Source: Tubiluchus corallicola
Lineage: Eukaryota; Priapulida; Priapulimorpha; Priapulimorphida; Tubiluchidae
Length of the DNA: 36,000 bases
Reading direction: 5' to 3'
NCBI GenBank assembly: GCA_030141605.1
Contig: JAQGDQ010000645.1
Coordinates: 2,501 to 38,500 of the forward strand
The notes beneath the pieces were generated by a model. That model did not search any database and had not been told where the DNA came from. It saw only the letters and a list, made by a program, of their open reading frames with translations. The position numbers and the translations under genes are program-made. Shown one piece after another: positions 1 to 9,630 of the stretch (positions are counted from its first letter, which is position 1; each line of letters begins with the position of its first letter).

Positions 1-620
1 TATTTACTTGTATTGTGAGATGATTTCAAAGAATGGCCATTAACTAATCGTAAAGCTTAGTTTTGAAGTACATTTAATTTCATGTATGACTCTCTTTTCA
101 CTTTTTGGAACAAGGCATATAAATTTACTTAGAAAGACATTTTTCTAAGTAACACAACTTTATGTGGAAAAATTCTTGGTAGATATTTCTAAATTTCCTT
201 TTCTTCACTTTTGAACTTTAGCTTGCTGAGTTGCTCGTATATGTGTAAAGACAAAGAGAAGATTTATCTACTGTCGTTCTACGGTTATTTAGCGACACTT
301 ACAACAATATCGGTAACAACACACAAATAACGAACAACCTGTAGGGTACATGTCATGGCATTGGCAGCTGCTAGTATCGAACTCAAGATTGCTTAGTTGT
401 AGTCCGATATCTAAACCACTCGACTACCCAACCTAGAATGCTAACACAAGCAGCAAGGTGCCCCTCAACAGAAATTTTTACTCTCTTTCCTTTTATATTT
501 CATTCACTGTTCAGGTTGTTGACAATTTTTATTGTAATTGTTGCTATTGTAAAATACAAATATTTTAACATTGTAGAAAATATATAGAAGGCCTGCTTAG
601 TGTTTATTTTGCATTTTCAG
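1..620. other. Intron or upstream non-coding DNA of the LRR gene
   Basis: AT-rich sequence with no convincing exon. It ends in a good splice acceptor (pyrimidine-rich stretch, then TTTTCAG at 614-620) that opens the exon at 621, so at least its right part is intron of the LRR gene. I see no RNA gene or recognisable transposon in it. Confidence 0.5.
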
Positions 621-823
621 TCATTGGAGAAGTATATGGAACAAGGAAATTTGCAGGGTTTGCGAGCTGTGGACCTCAGCAGTTGTGAAAACTTGTCTGA
701 AGAAATTCTTACGAAATTCGTTCGTCGAATAGGCCCGGAGCTCCATGGCCTCATTCTCGGAGGTTTTCCTTTTCTACTAGAAACATTTTGGCTGAGTGCT
801 TTGCCATTACTCAGACGCATCAA
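621..823 (+). CDS. Penultimate coding exon, leucine-rich-repeat (probable F-box/LRR) protein
   Basis: Internal exon bounded by an acceptor (TTTTCAG, 614-620) and a consensus donor (GTAAGA from 824). It encodes about 67 residues starting SLEKYMEQG and ending LLRRI plus two bases of a Lys codon. The reading contains LRR-like strands: LRAVDLSSCENLSEE has the L-x-x-L-x-L-x-x-C shape of cysteine-containing LRRs, followed by LHGLILGG. The split Lys codon is completed exactly by the first base of the exon at 2079, and the joined protein reads smoothly through RRIKILEMG. The assignment to the F-box/LRR family rests on repeat type and general resemblance; any F-box would lie in exons left of the window. 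Such proteins usually present substrates to SCF ubiquitin ligases. I do not recognise a specific gene symbol. Confidence 0.8.
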
Positions 824-905
824 GTAAGATTCTTTCAAAATTATAACTAGTCCAAAGTTCAGATCCTGGTTTTGGAATTTTGTTTCTTTTTTATTAGATT
901 AATTA

Positions 906-1245
906 ATTACTAGCTCAAAAAATTTTGAGTATAAATACACTCATAATCAAAAATGCGCGAACATTCTACACAGTCCTCATTTATAACGCAAAGCCAGCAG
1001 CAGCAGGTTTTACTGAATTAAAGTTATAAGGTTATAGGCAGAGTATAATGGATGACGTCAGAACAATGGCTTTGCGTCAGCAGTTTTCCAAGCGAAAATT
1101 GCCAAAAATAGAACATGTAATTAACTCGTCAGTACTCCTTTTAGTGGACGTGTCCTAAAATATAGCCCACACCATCGTGCAGCCCCGTTCTTCCTCTTTC
1201 TAAAGAGCAATATACTTCCTCGCGAGTCCCACCAGGCGCCGCTAC
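906..1245 (+). repeat. Dispersed repeat, family 1, copy 1
   Basis: About 340 bp matching the reverse complement of 30600-30960 over most of its length. Shared blocks include TATAAATAC near the left end, a GCAGCAGCAG-type run, GGATGACGTCA at 1051-1060, the stretch around ATTAACTCGTC and the long block ending CACACCATCGTG. It carries no ORF. The right end is truncated here, because the other copy continues for several hundred more bases. I cannot classify it; a non-autonomous transposon is likely. Confidence 0.7.
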
Positions 1246-1394
1246 AGGTGCATTTGTGAACACTTTCGTGTTGTTTGCTATGCAAAACAGCTGGCATTGT
1301 TAGGTGGTCAGAATGAACTTGATTTAATCAACTTGATTTATTCTTTATGATTTAAATTATCCATGATTTGTAATAACAGCAGAAGTAAATTAGA

Positions 1395-2022
1395 TTTAAA
1401 TGACAAGAAAAGGGGTACCTGAAGTAGGTTTCAGAAAAATTGCTTTAAAAAATTATATTACTTTATGACAATTTTTTGCATATACAGTACTCACGTTGAA
1501 AGGATTTTTTGTTTGCTTTCATTTTAAATCTCCCACAATGCTGTTCCGTCCGCACAATTACATGACGTCATATACGCACTACGTAAATCATAGGAAGAAA
1601 AGGAAATGTTAAATTATGTCCCAAAAAATTTTTGTGCAAAGTTACATATTTAGCATTTCGCTTACCTGCTTGAAAGACTTATGTAACTAGAAAAGAAAAT
1701 TATTAATTATTTAAAATGTTTTCACCAGTTGATAAAATGTCGTTGACTCACCTCCAGTGTGCACCACTCACAAATCAAAAATGTATTTTTAATTTTACTG
1801 TAAAATTTAAAATACGTGTGCCCTACGAATGCTCTGATTATTTTTCCAAACTTTACTCAATGTTTTATATACTTTTTTCAAATGACCTGTCGTGTGAAAA
1901 TGGCTGCGTCGAACGGTCATCGCGGGAGTTTAAATTTACATGTTTTATACAGCGTTACTGCCGACGCAAGTCTTGTATGCAAAAAGGTGGTATGTAAGGG
2001 CAGGGTTTTCTTGTGCTTTTAA
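1395..2022 (+). repeat. Dispersed repeat, family 2, copy 1
   Basis: About 600 bp repeated in inverted orientation at 15570-16155. Both copies share the block ACCTGAAGTAGGTTTCAG, a full TGACGTCA palindrome (here 1563-1570), a stretch around ATTAATTATTTAAAATG, the GTGCACCACTCAC block and a terminal GGGTTTTCTTGTGCTTT. The copies differ by several insertions and deletions. No coding capacity and no clear terminal inverted repeat. Confidence 0.75.
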
Positions 2023-2078
2023 TAACAGATGTAGACTATGTGGGTTCTTAATATTGCTTTATTCTTAATTTTTCTCAG

Positions 2079-2430
2079 AATCTTAGAGATGGGTATGGAA
2101 CAAGGCTGTTGCTGTAAAATTTCAACAAAAATTCATATCGATCAATTCTTGGACGCCATTTCTAACAGCTGTTCACAGCTCGAGCGTCTAGGGATTCGCT
2201 GGGATCCGGACACCATGCGGTTCAGTGACAAAAGTTCCAAATTCATCGATTTACTGCGCTTGCGCTGTTTGAAACTACGATCCCTAGTGCTGTGTGATGG
2301 CCCCTACTACGAAATGGTGAAGTCCAACTTTGAGCGGGCTGATAGAGGGAGTGTAGTACGAATGACAACAAACTGTCAGACCAGTACTGTGTTCCTAGTT
2401 CACTGCTTCAAAGATTTGATATTCAATTGA
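2079..2430 (+). CDS. Terminal coding exon, leucine-rich-repeat (probable F-box/LRR) protein
   Basis: The last exon starts after TTTCTCAG and runs to a TGA stop at 2428-2430. Its first base finishes the Lys codon begun at 822-823. It encodes about 116 residues: ILEMGMEQGCC, KIHIDQFLDAISNSCSQLERL, RWDPDTMRFSDKSSK, LRLRCLKLRSLVL, a YYEMVKSNFERADR segment, and a C-terminus ending KDLIFN. The pattern of LRR-like strands followed by a conserved-looking non-repeat tail resembles the C-terminal end of metazoan F-box/LRR-type proteins, but I cannot name the orthologue. Coding character is clear: long open frame, correct splice phase and no low-complexity sequence. No AATAAA lies close downstream; a LINE remnant begins 150 bp beyond the stop. 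Confidence 0.85.
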
Positions 2431-2582
2431 TTAAACAAAAGTGTTTGTTGATCATATAACTTTTTATTTTGCTGGAGTGATGTGAAACAAAAACATTTTT
2501 ATTTGTACATAACTTATTTATTTTTAAAAGAGTAACACAAACTTATTCTCAAACTAAAAATACGTTAATGGTTTTTTCTTCT

Positions 2583-3270
2583 ATTCAATTCAATTCAATA
2601 ATTTTTTATTTGGCTGATTTGCAACACAAAGCATTAAACTATTTACATATTGATAATAACAATAGGATAATAAAAACAGAAACGATTTGGAAATCGTACA
2701 GATCAGCCTCGAGGAGAGTAGGAGCGTGAGCTTTTGAAAGACACCACGAGATGGCGCAAACACACGCATGGTGCAGACAGAGAAACATATGCAAAATAGC
2801 TCAAAGTTAAAACAATATTCAGCTATAAAAACAATTAATGATAATAATACAGACAAATGAGATTAGAAGTACTTAAAAACGCCAATTAGCAGGTTAGGTA
2901 ACGTGTCAGCAACAAATCAAATATATACTTTTTAAAACGTAATTGAAATTCTTTTGCTCAAAGAAGGATTTGAGTCCATTGTTGGATAGCAGTATATGAT
3001 GGATTTCGGTAATCGTAACTAGTGTAAATGGCAGGAGGATAAGGGTTATCAACAACTCTACGAGTAAAATAGTTATGTATTTGTTGAACAGGAGTTAAAT
3101 AAATGACAACAGTTGTAGAGTTGATGTTTTAACAATTCACGTTTCTACTAAGCTTGCCAAACTTCAGAGTGACTGTGAAAGTATTTGTGGTGTGTTAGAA
3201 GTAAAGAATTACTAATAGATTTGGTGCAGTTTGGTGAATGAAGACAACTGAGCGATCTTAGTGGAAACTT
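2583..3270 (-). mobile_element. Decayed LINE, 3' end with RT C-terminus remnant
   Basis: Read on the minus strand, the segment about 3180 to 2890 translates to pieces typical of the C-terminal tail of LINE polyproteins: QQIHNYFTRR, VVDNPYPPAIYTSYDYRNPS, then QWTQI, a stop, and FQLRFKKYIFDLL. The pattern H-x-Y-x-TR followed by a W-x-x-I and an FK-KY block is what CR1/L2/Jockey-type elements show. At least two in-frame stops (TAA upstream of the HNYFTR block and TGA after it) make it a pseudogene. The element ends at about 2583 with AATAAA-like sequence and a short tandem ATTGA tail, as in several LINE clades. Exact clade uncertain; the 5' boundary is not visible. Confidence 0.65.
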
Positions 3271-3304
3271 ATTGGCAGCTTTCTCCAGAATCAAACTCTG
3301 AAAG

Positions 3305-3533
3305 CAGAACCTATTTCAGCCTAAGCGAGGCCCGGGGAAGTGGGTGTGTGTGAGGCCCCCTCGGAAGGGGGGGGGGGGTGGCGCCCAGAAATTTTTGAAC
3401 TGCTAGAACGCCGGAGAAGCACTTTCGAAGAGAAAATATGGAGTTATACGGTTGTTAAAGGAAAGAACAATTGAAAGAAAAACTGCTTTATTCTAAAGAC
3501 TACTCCTTAATACTTGTCAATACTGGCAAACAG

Positions 3534-3592
<59 letters not shown>

Positions 3593-3800
3593 AGAGGGAG
3601 AGAGAGAGAGAGAGAGGGGGAGAGAGAAAGAGGGAGAGAGGGAGAGAGAGAGGGGGGAGAGAGAAAGAGGGAGAGAGGGAGAGAGAGAGGAGGCAGTATG
3701 TTCGCATAAAGCAAAAAATTGTTACCTTCGCGCGAGGCCCCCCTGGAGGGTGAGGCCACGGGGAAGTATCCCCACTCCCCTCCCCCCTGAAATAGGCCCT
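3305..3800. repeat. (GA)n microsatellite flanked by inverted GC-rich arms
   Basis: An almost pure GA/GGGA tract runs from about 3535 to 3692. On either side are GC-rich blocks that look like inverted copies of each other: CCTATTTCAG near 3310 and CTGAAATAGG near 3787, each next to GGGGAAGT/ACTTCCCC-like and GAGGCCCCCC-like runs. All long open frames here are products of the dinucleotide tract. It may be a small foldback transposon expanded by the microsatellite. Confidence 0.6.
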
Positions 3801-3839
3801 GTCTGGAAGACGCTAGACTGGGACCGTTGCTAGGAAGTG

Positions 3840-4124
3840 GCTCAATTAGAAAATTGTTAATGGGGCCCTCTACAAAAACTGAAGCTTGGTGTTTTATGCT
3901 TCCCGGAAATATTCGAATATCTCGACTAGGAATAAGCAACAACAAGAAGTAGTTCTGTAGCTTTAATTCTGAATGGAAACGACGGAAAAGTTAGCTTTGC
4001 GGCTGCGAATAAAAAATGCAATCTTTTGCTTCCCGTGTTTGCTGTTTGGAGGTGATGTTACGTTTCTGAATGTAATTTTTCTGAAACAGCACCCCCACGA
4101 ATTTTAGCTACGAGCCGTCACTTG
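3840..4124. other. Intergenic, no feature seen
   Basis: Unremarkable AT-rich DNA between the GA block and the 93-bp satellite. No ORF, RNA gene or repeat recognised. Confidence 0.5.
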
Positions 4125-4975
4125 CTAGTAATGTAGTGCATAATGACTCATTTGATAGTAAACTATTACATACAATATTAGTGCAAATGTGAAACAAAAT
4201 TTAAAGTTAGTAACTTGTGTACAATGTAGTGCATAATAACTCATTTGATAGTAAACTATTACATACAATATTAGCGCAAATATGAAACAAAATTTAAGGT
4301 TAGTAACTTGTATACAATGTAATGCATAATAACTCATTTTATAGTAAACTATTACATACAATATTAGTGCAAATATGGCACAAAATTTAAGGTTAGTAAC
4401 TTGTGTACAATGTAGTGCATAATAACTCATTTGATAGTAAACTATTACATACAATATTAGTGCAAATATGAAACAAAATTTAAGGTTAGTAACTTGTGTA
4501 CAATGTAGTGCATAATAACTCATTTGATAGTAAACTATTACATACAATATTAGTGCAAATATGGCACAAAATTTAAGGTTAGTAACTTGTGTACAATGTA
4601 GTGCATAATAACTCATTTGATAGTAAACTATTACATACAATATTAGCGCAAATATGAAACAAAATTTAAGGTTAGTAACTTGTGTACAATGTAATGCATA
4701 ATAACTCATTTGATAGTAAACTATTACATACAATATTAGTGCAAATATGAAACAAAATTTAAGGTTAGTAACTTGTGTACAATGTAGAAATTAATAAGTC
4801 ATTTGATAGTAAACTATTACATACAATATTAGTGCAAATATGAAACAAAATTTAAAGTTAGTAACTTGTGTACAATGTAATGCATAATAACTCATTTGAT
4901 AGTAAACTATTACATACAATATTAGTGCAAATATGAAACAAAATTTAAGGTTAATAACTTATGTACAATAATGTA
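4125..4975. repeat. 93-bp satellite array, about nine copies
   Basis: Monomers begin at 4131, 4224, 4317, 4410, 4503, 4596, 4689 and 4782, each 93 bp apart, with a last copy to about 4975. Each contains ATGTAGTGCATAATAACTC, AGTAAACTATTACATACAAT and AACAAAATTTAAGGTTAGTA. Copies are nearly identical. Because 93 is a multiple of three and the monomer lacks stops in one minus frame, the array shows a 202-codon open frame; this is a by-product of the repeat and is not annotated as a gene. Some monomers alternate between GAAACAAAA and GGCACAAAA variants. Confidence 0.95.
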
Positions 4976-5290
4976 GTTGCGATAAATAGAGATAGTACAG
5001 TGACAATGTACATACGATATAAAAAATAAAAATGTTTACTAACAATGTAGGCCATAAGCAGTAAAAATAAATAGCTCATTAACAATATATATAGGCTGGT
5101 TGTTCTCAGTACTCAGACTAACGTGTTAATTACTCCGTGCCAAATATAAATACCTGTCCATTGATGTAATCGCATTATCATCATTGATCAATGTTAGCCA
5201 AGCTAACGAAAATGGGCCAATTATATAGTTATAATTCTCCATGGCAGATTATAATAAGAGTATATAAAAAAGTGTATATATAAGTATATT
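4976..5290. other. AT-rich spacer before the 5S-like unit
   Basis: No gene. The last 60 bases are rich in TATA (TATATAAAAAAGTGTATATATAAG), lying 10 to 40 bases before the 5S-like sequence. Animal 5S genes often have a TATA-like element near -25, so this may be meaningful or may be just base composition. Confidence 0.4.
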
Positions 5291-5410
5291 AATACGGCCA
5301 TATCACATTGAAAACACCGGTTCTCGTCTGATCACCGAAGTTAAGCAACCTAGAGCCTGGTTAGTACTTGGATGGGTGACCGCCTAGGAATACCAAGTGC
5401 TGTATGCTTT
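5291..5410 (+). rRNA. 5S rRNA-like sequence (probable head of a SINE)
   Basis: About 120 bases align by eye with the animal 5S rRNA fold. The 5' strand ATACGGCCAT pairs with the 3' end GCTGTAT. GTCTGATCACCGAAGTTAAGC (middle, box A region) and TTAGTACTTGGATGGG followed by GACCGCCTAGGAATACC (box C region) are present. The internal Pol III promoter therefore looks intact. Deviations from the usual animal sequence are scattered, for example AACACCGGTT where ordinary genes have CGCGCCCGAT. There is no run of four T after the 3' end, so a transcript would not stop here, which argues against an ordinary 5S gene. Confidence 0.75.
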
Positions 5411-5818
5411 GCGGGATGCCCACACTGTATCTCGACACTAGGCGGAGGAGCTGCACAAGGCAGCCAACGGCTAGAGGGTGGAGGAGGTCAAGTGACCCAA
5501 CGGCCATGTGTAGAGGAGTAAACCTTCCAAATCAGGAGTGGAGCCCCGAAGACGGACCAGTGCAGCATGCTCACTGACTCCGGCAGCTCCTGCAGCAAAC
5601 CTGGTGCCAAACGTATCGCTCCGCTTTCCTTTGGACTGCACCAGGGAGGAAGAGAGGGGGTTCCTGTTGTCTTGACAACTCAGGATCTCCATGCACCTTG
5701 CCCAGGCGTGCGCCCTGGAGACGTTCAAGGATCGAACTCTCTTGGCGCACATTCCATTGTCTTCCGAGACAGAAGGATGCCAACAAAAACAATTAATGAA
5801 AAAATAATCTTTAAAAAA
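5291..5818 (+). mobile_element. 5S rRNA-derived SINE-like element (SINE3-type)
   Basis: The 5S-like head runs directly into about 370 bases that are clearly more GC-rich than the surroundings and have no TTTT terminator on the plus strand. They end in an A-rich tail (CAACAAAAACAATTAATGAA and following A runs to about 5818). A Pol III head, a GC-rich body and an A-rich tail are the architecture of 5S-headed SINEs (SINE3 class). I found no convincing flanking duplication and no second copy in the window. The alternative is a 5S gene next to unrelated sequence. The open frames on both strands within 5471-5878 overlap each other and have no recognisable domain; I read them as chance frames in GC-rich DNA. 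Confidence 0.55.
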
Positions 5819-6239
5819 CAGACCAGCATAGGTATGGGAAGACCTGTATAGTAACGCCATTATTTCAGCTAATCCCAAGTTTGTCTATAACAGATCAGCC
5901 CCAGTTTGTAGGTAAAAAAATCAAAAAGACGATAAGTATTACCACTAGGTGGCACTTGCCAAAGGTAACACGAAACTTCTGTAGCTTACTTGTGCTCTCA
6001 GAAATATCACAAATCAAGTTATCTATTTAAAAAAAATACATCTTACTACATTAACAATGCTCTGCTTTTATTAGCATTTAACGTCATTATTCAAAATGAG
6101 CAAACCCAGACGTGAAATGGTTGCGATTTTAAAATGATTTCACTAATTACAGACGTGCTTATATTTCATTTCTATTGCCGGTCATTGAATTAAGCCCACC
6201 TTCCCAGAACTGTTAACTTTTCTTTTAATAAAGATAATA
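5819..6239. other. Intergenic, no feature seen
   Basis: AT-rich DNA without a recognisable gene or repeat. Confidence 0.4.
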
Positions 6240-7255
6240 GATTTTAGGCCATTTATTAAACAGAGACTAAAAGTGAAAATTTTAGATAAATGTTTTGATT
6301 GAGCGACTGCTGTCATCATCAGTGGTAAATTGTTACAAACCTACAAGCAGTCTATATAAGCAGAACCTATTATGTACCATTTAAGTATTAACAGAAGTCA
6401 AATAGGTAATGAATAAACAGTAGAGACAATAAACATAAACTAGTAAAGAAAGTGATACAGTAAATTATCCACTAATCATGTATTTATGCACTAATCATGT
6501 ATTTACAAAAAGCCAAAGAGGTAATATTACAGTACCTATTTGGCTTTTTGTAAATGCATAATTAGTGCATAATTTACTGTATCAATTTCTTTTATGCTGG
6601 TCGCTTATTCATTAGCTATTTGGCTTCTGTGGAAGTTGTAATTGTACATTTTAATTAGGTGCTGCCATCTATGAACTAATCCTGTTACATTTTACTAGCT
6701 AAACTCATCCCCAGTATAATTGTACGGTCCAGTGAATGCATATTCACTGGATCTCTCCCTAATTTAAAGTAATGGTTTTGTATAGCCTGTACAAATATGC
6801 ATAGTCACCTATACCTATATACTGTCTTGTTTTACTTTCTAGTCACTGTCTAACTCTCAGTGTTCAGTGCAGCAGTCATTCTACTTATGTGTATGTAGTT
6901 TAATAAACACTTTTCTGTGCAAATATGTAGTATAGTTTTTTATTCTTGTTCTACAAGTGAGTGATCTACAACTTTAAACATGACTTTCACAGCTTCTGTT
7001 AAATACATAATTAGTGTATAATTTACTGTATCAATTTCTTTTCTACTGGTCGCTTATTCATTAGCTATTTCGCTTCTGTTAAATACATAATTAGTGCATA
7101 ATGTTCTACACTGTAGGCTCTGCCTATATAAACAGCTTGTATGTTTGTAAAAATTTACCACTAATGATAACAGCAGTAGCTCTGTCGAAACGTTTGATAT
7201 GATTTTTAACTACGTAAACTAAAAGTTTTAATAAAGTTGTGTTGGTTTAACAAAA
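6240..7255. mobile_element. Foldback retroelement-like unit with inverted ends
   Basis: The two ends are inverted copies: about 6245-6370, reverse-complemented, matches about 7100-7255. Shared parts include CTATATAGACTGCTTGTA/CTATATAAACAGCTTGTA, AATTTACCACT, and a hammerhead-like core near 6300-6335 and 7160-7195. Internally, TTTACTGTATCAATTTCTTT with CGCTTATTCATTAGCTATTT is repeated at 6570-6625 and 7020-7070. There is also a near-perfect foldback at 6445-6593. Penelope-like elements are known to carry hammerhead motifs in terminal repeats that may be inverted, so a non-autonomous relative is one reading. No RT or endonuclease coding remains. Confidence 0.45.
6445..6593. repeat. Foldback inverted repeat
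   Basis: Left arm 6445-6523 and right arm 6533-6593 are reverse complements with few mismatches, sharing GATACAGTAAATTAT, CACTAAT and TTTACAAAAAGCCAAA. The loop is nine bases. The left arm holds an extra duplicated block of about 18 bases (CACTAATCATGTATTTATG), which explains the unequal arm length. Confidence 0.85.
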
Positions 7256-7670
7256 AAATGTTTTTAAGGCCCTGTAATAAAAAATTGATTTCAATAAACT
7301 GATATAATTTTGTCCACTTTCTCATTTTTTACCAAAACTAAACTCGGTGGCTGTAAGTTTCCTCTCGTTTCTTCTGAAACCCTTTGAACTGGTTCCGCCG
7401 TAACCACGTAGTTTCGAACCGGTTCCGGCATAACCATCAGCTCTTACAGAAGCCGGATTGAGGCATTTCTTCTTTAGATCTTTCTTGGTTAGACACGTAG
7501 ACGGAAAAACTTCAACGAGCTTTCGAATAAAAACAAACGTTTAGTATAGTATAGAAACTGTATAGTTTGTGTGAAAGTTTTCAATATCGTATGTATGTGT
7601 TTGCAATATAATTGTGTGAATAGTTAAAGCGTATTATTCCAAAGAAGAAAATCGGGCACATTTTGTGCAA
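7256..7670. other. Intergenic, with a short diverged duplication
   Basis: No gene seen. Two related blocks, GAACTGGTTCCGCCGTAACC (7388) and GAACCGGTTCCGGCATAACC (7416), form a short tandem duplication. Confidence 0.4.
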
Positions 7671-9035
7671 TGCGTGACGCCTGCTGCATGTACAACAGTT
7701 TATATTTAAACATGTGCAAGCGTTTCCATGTGTGCGTGACGCCTGCTGCATGTACAACAGTTTATATTTAAACACGTGGAAGCGTTTCCATGTGTGCGTA
7801 ATGCGTGATGCATGATGCGTATACAACAGCTTATATTTAAACATGTGCAAGCGTTTCCATGTGTGCGTAATGCGTAATGCGTATACAACAGTTTATATTT
7901 AAACATGTGCAAGCGTTTCCATGTGTGCGTAATGCGTAATGCATGATGCGTATACAACAGCTTATATTTAAACATGTGCAAGCGTTTCCATGTGTGCGTA
8001 ATGCGTAATGCGTATACAACAGTTTATATTTAAACATGTAGAAGCGTTTCCATGTGTGCGTAATGCGTGATGCGTATACAACAGCTTATATTTAAACATG
8101 TGCAAGCGTTTCCATGTGTGCGTAATGCGTAATGCGTATACAACAGTTTATATTTAAACATGTGGAAGCGTTTCCATGTGTGCGTAATGCGTGATGCGTA
8201 TACAACAGCTTATATTTAAACATGTGCAAGCGTTTCCATGTGTGCGTAATGCGTGATGCGTATACAACAGTTTATATTTAAACATGTGGAAGCGTTTCCA
8301 TGTGTGCGTAATGCGTGATGCGTATACAACAGTTTATATTTAAGCATGTGCAAGCGTTTCCATGTGTGCGTAATGCGTAATTAATGATGCGTGATACGTA
8401 TACAACAGTTTATATTTAAACATGTGCAAGCGTTTCCATGTGTGCGTAATGCGTAATTAATGATGCGTGATACGTATACAACAGTTTACATTTAAACAAG
8501 TGCAAGCGTTTCCATGTGTGCGTAATGCGTGATACGTATACAACAGTTTACATTTAAACAAGTGCAAGCGTTTCCATGTGTGCGTAATGCGTGATACGTA
8601 TACAACAGTTTATATTTAAACATGTGCAAGCGTTTCCACGTGTGCGTAATGCGTGATACGTATACAACAGTTTACATTTAAACATGTGCAAGCGTTTCCA
8701 TGTGTGAGTAATGCTTTATCCATAATGTGTGATGTGTGGTCCTTAACAGTTTATATTTAAACACGTGCAAGCGTTTCCATGTGTGCGTAATGCGTAATTC
8801 ATGATGCGTGATATGTATACAACAGTTTACATTTAAACATGTGCAAGCGTTTCCATGTGTGCGTAATGCGTGATGCGTGATACGTATACAACAGTTTATA
8901 TTTAAACATGTGAAAGCGTTTCCATGTGTGCGTAATGCGTGATGCGTGATACGTATTCACTTGAATGTGATGGCTATCGTCTGAATACGCATCATGCTTT
9001 ACGCACTACAGATTACGCATTAGGCGCACATGGAG
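7671..9035. repeat. Minisatellite of 62-76 bp units, about 20 copies
   Basis: The core unit is TACAACAGTTTATATTTAAA, then CATGTGCAAGCGTTTCCATG, then TGTGCGTAATGCG and a variable run of short GATGCG/TAATGCG-type blocks. The length variation comes from the number of these 7-9 bp blocks. Unit starts near the left end are 7691, 7753, 7822 and 7884. The direct array stops at about 8955; 8978-9035 then holds a partial unit in the opposite orientation. The minus-strand open frames in this array are repeat translations, not genes. Confidence 0.95.
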
Positions 9036-9630
9036 TCGTAGCTTAAGTCCTAGGAAGTGATCATCAGCATGCTATTTTTCAAAATGATTTATTCAGGCCG
9101 ATGATCGTGAACACCCACCCACGACTCGTGTCTGCTTTCAAAGGAAGTAAAATGCTACGAAACTTTTAACCACTTTTTCCACTTGACTGTAGCGTTTGTT
9201 ATGGCTCCATGAAAAGTTGACAAACTTGACTACATCTTAGACGTTGTTCGTTGCAGACGCCGGGATTTTTCAGTACTCAATGGCAAAAAAGGTCTTACTT
9301 GTCTCTTCAATGTGAAACACACTCCCTGAGTGAGACATCAGTATGGGAGAGAGCGAGCAGAGAGACAATGGACGTCGTTGTTGTAGACAATAATGTGTTA
9401 ACACTTTTGCTAAGTTTTGTTCATGTTTCGTAACAGTTTCAATATGATAAATAGCATAGATTGTTCCCGTTTAACCTGGCAAATCCCAACAGTTTTGTAC
9501 AAAGTTCACACTCACTCATAGTCAAATATCTAATATAATTTACAGCCAAAAATTTACTGTTACTTTGCTCAAGTTGCCGTGAATATCAGTTTCTCATTAT
9601 TCCATAAATTTCTAAGTAACTTTCACTTAC
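9036..9630. other. Non-coding; probable intron downstream of the 9631-9876 exon
   Basis: Read on the minus strand this begins with the GTAAGTG donor of the adjacent exon, so at least its right part should be intron. A plus-strand 60-codon frame at 9251-9433 has no recognisable domain. I could not find the next minus-strand exon. Confidence 0.4.

Larger units (their letters stand above)
824..2078 (+). other. Intron of the LRR gene, filled with two dispersed repeats
   Basis: A 1255-bp intron from GTAAGA (824) to TTTCTCAG (ends 2078). It interrupts a Lys codon after its second base. Two repeat copies make up most of it: about 906-1245, also found inverted at 30600-30960, and about 1395-2022, also found inverted at 15570-16155 with a short third copy near 28600-28700. 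The short open frames at 1716-2022 lie in the second repeat and are not gene-like. Confidence 0.75.

Noticed and set aside
3471-3945. Several RE/ER- and SL-rich ORFs on both strands
   Set aside because: Translations of the GA microsatellite and its edges.
4125-4733. 202-codon minus-strand ORF with hydrophobic repeats
   Set aside because: It is the 93-bp satellite read in a stop-free frame; no start context, domain or independent coding signal.
5471-5878. 135-codon minus-strand ORF and 94-codon plus-strand ORF
   Set aside because: Chance frames in the GC-rich body of the 5S-headed element; no domain recognised on either strand.
7581-8037. Minus-strand ORFs with repeated FKYKLLYTH
   Set aside because: Minisatellite translations in drifting frames.
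7671-8960. A CRISPR array, suggested by the regular repeats
   Set aside because: Units are contiguous without unique spacers, and the DNA is eukaryotic.
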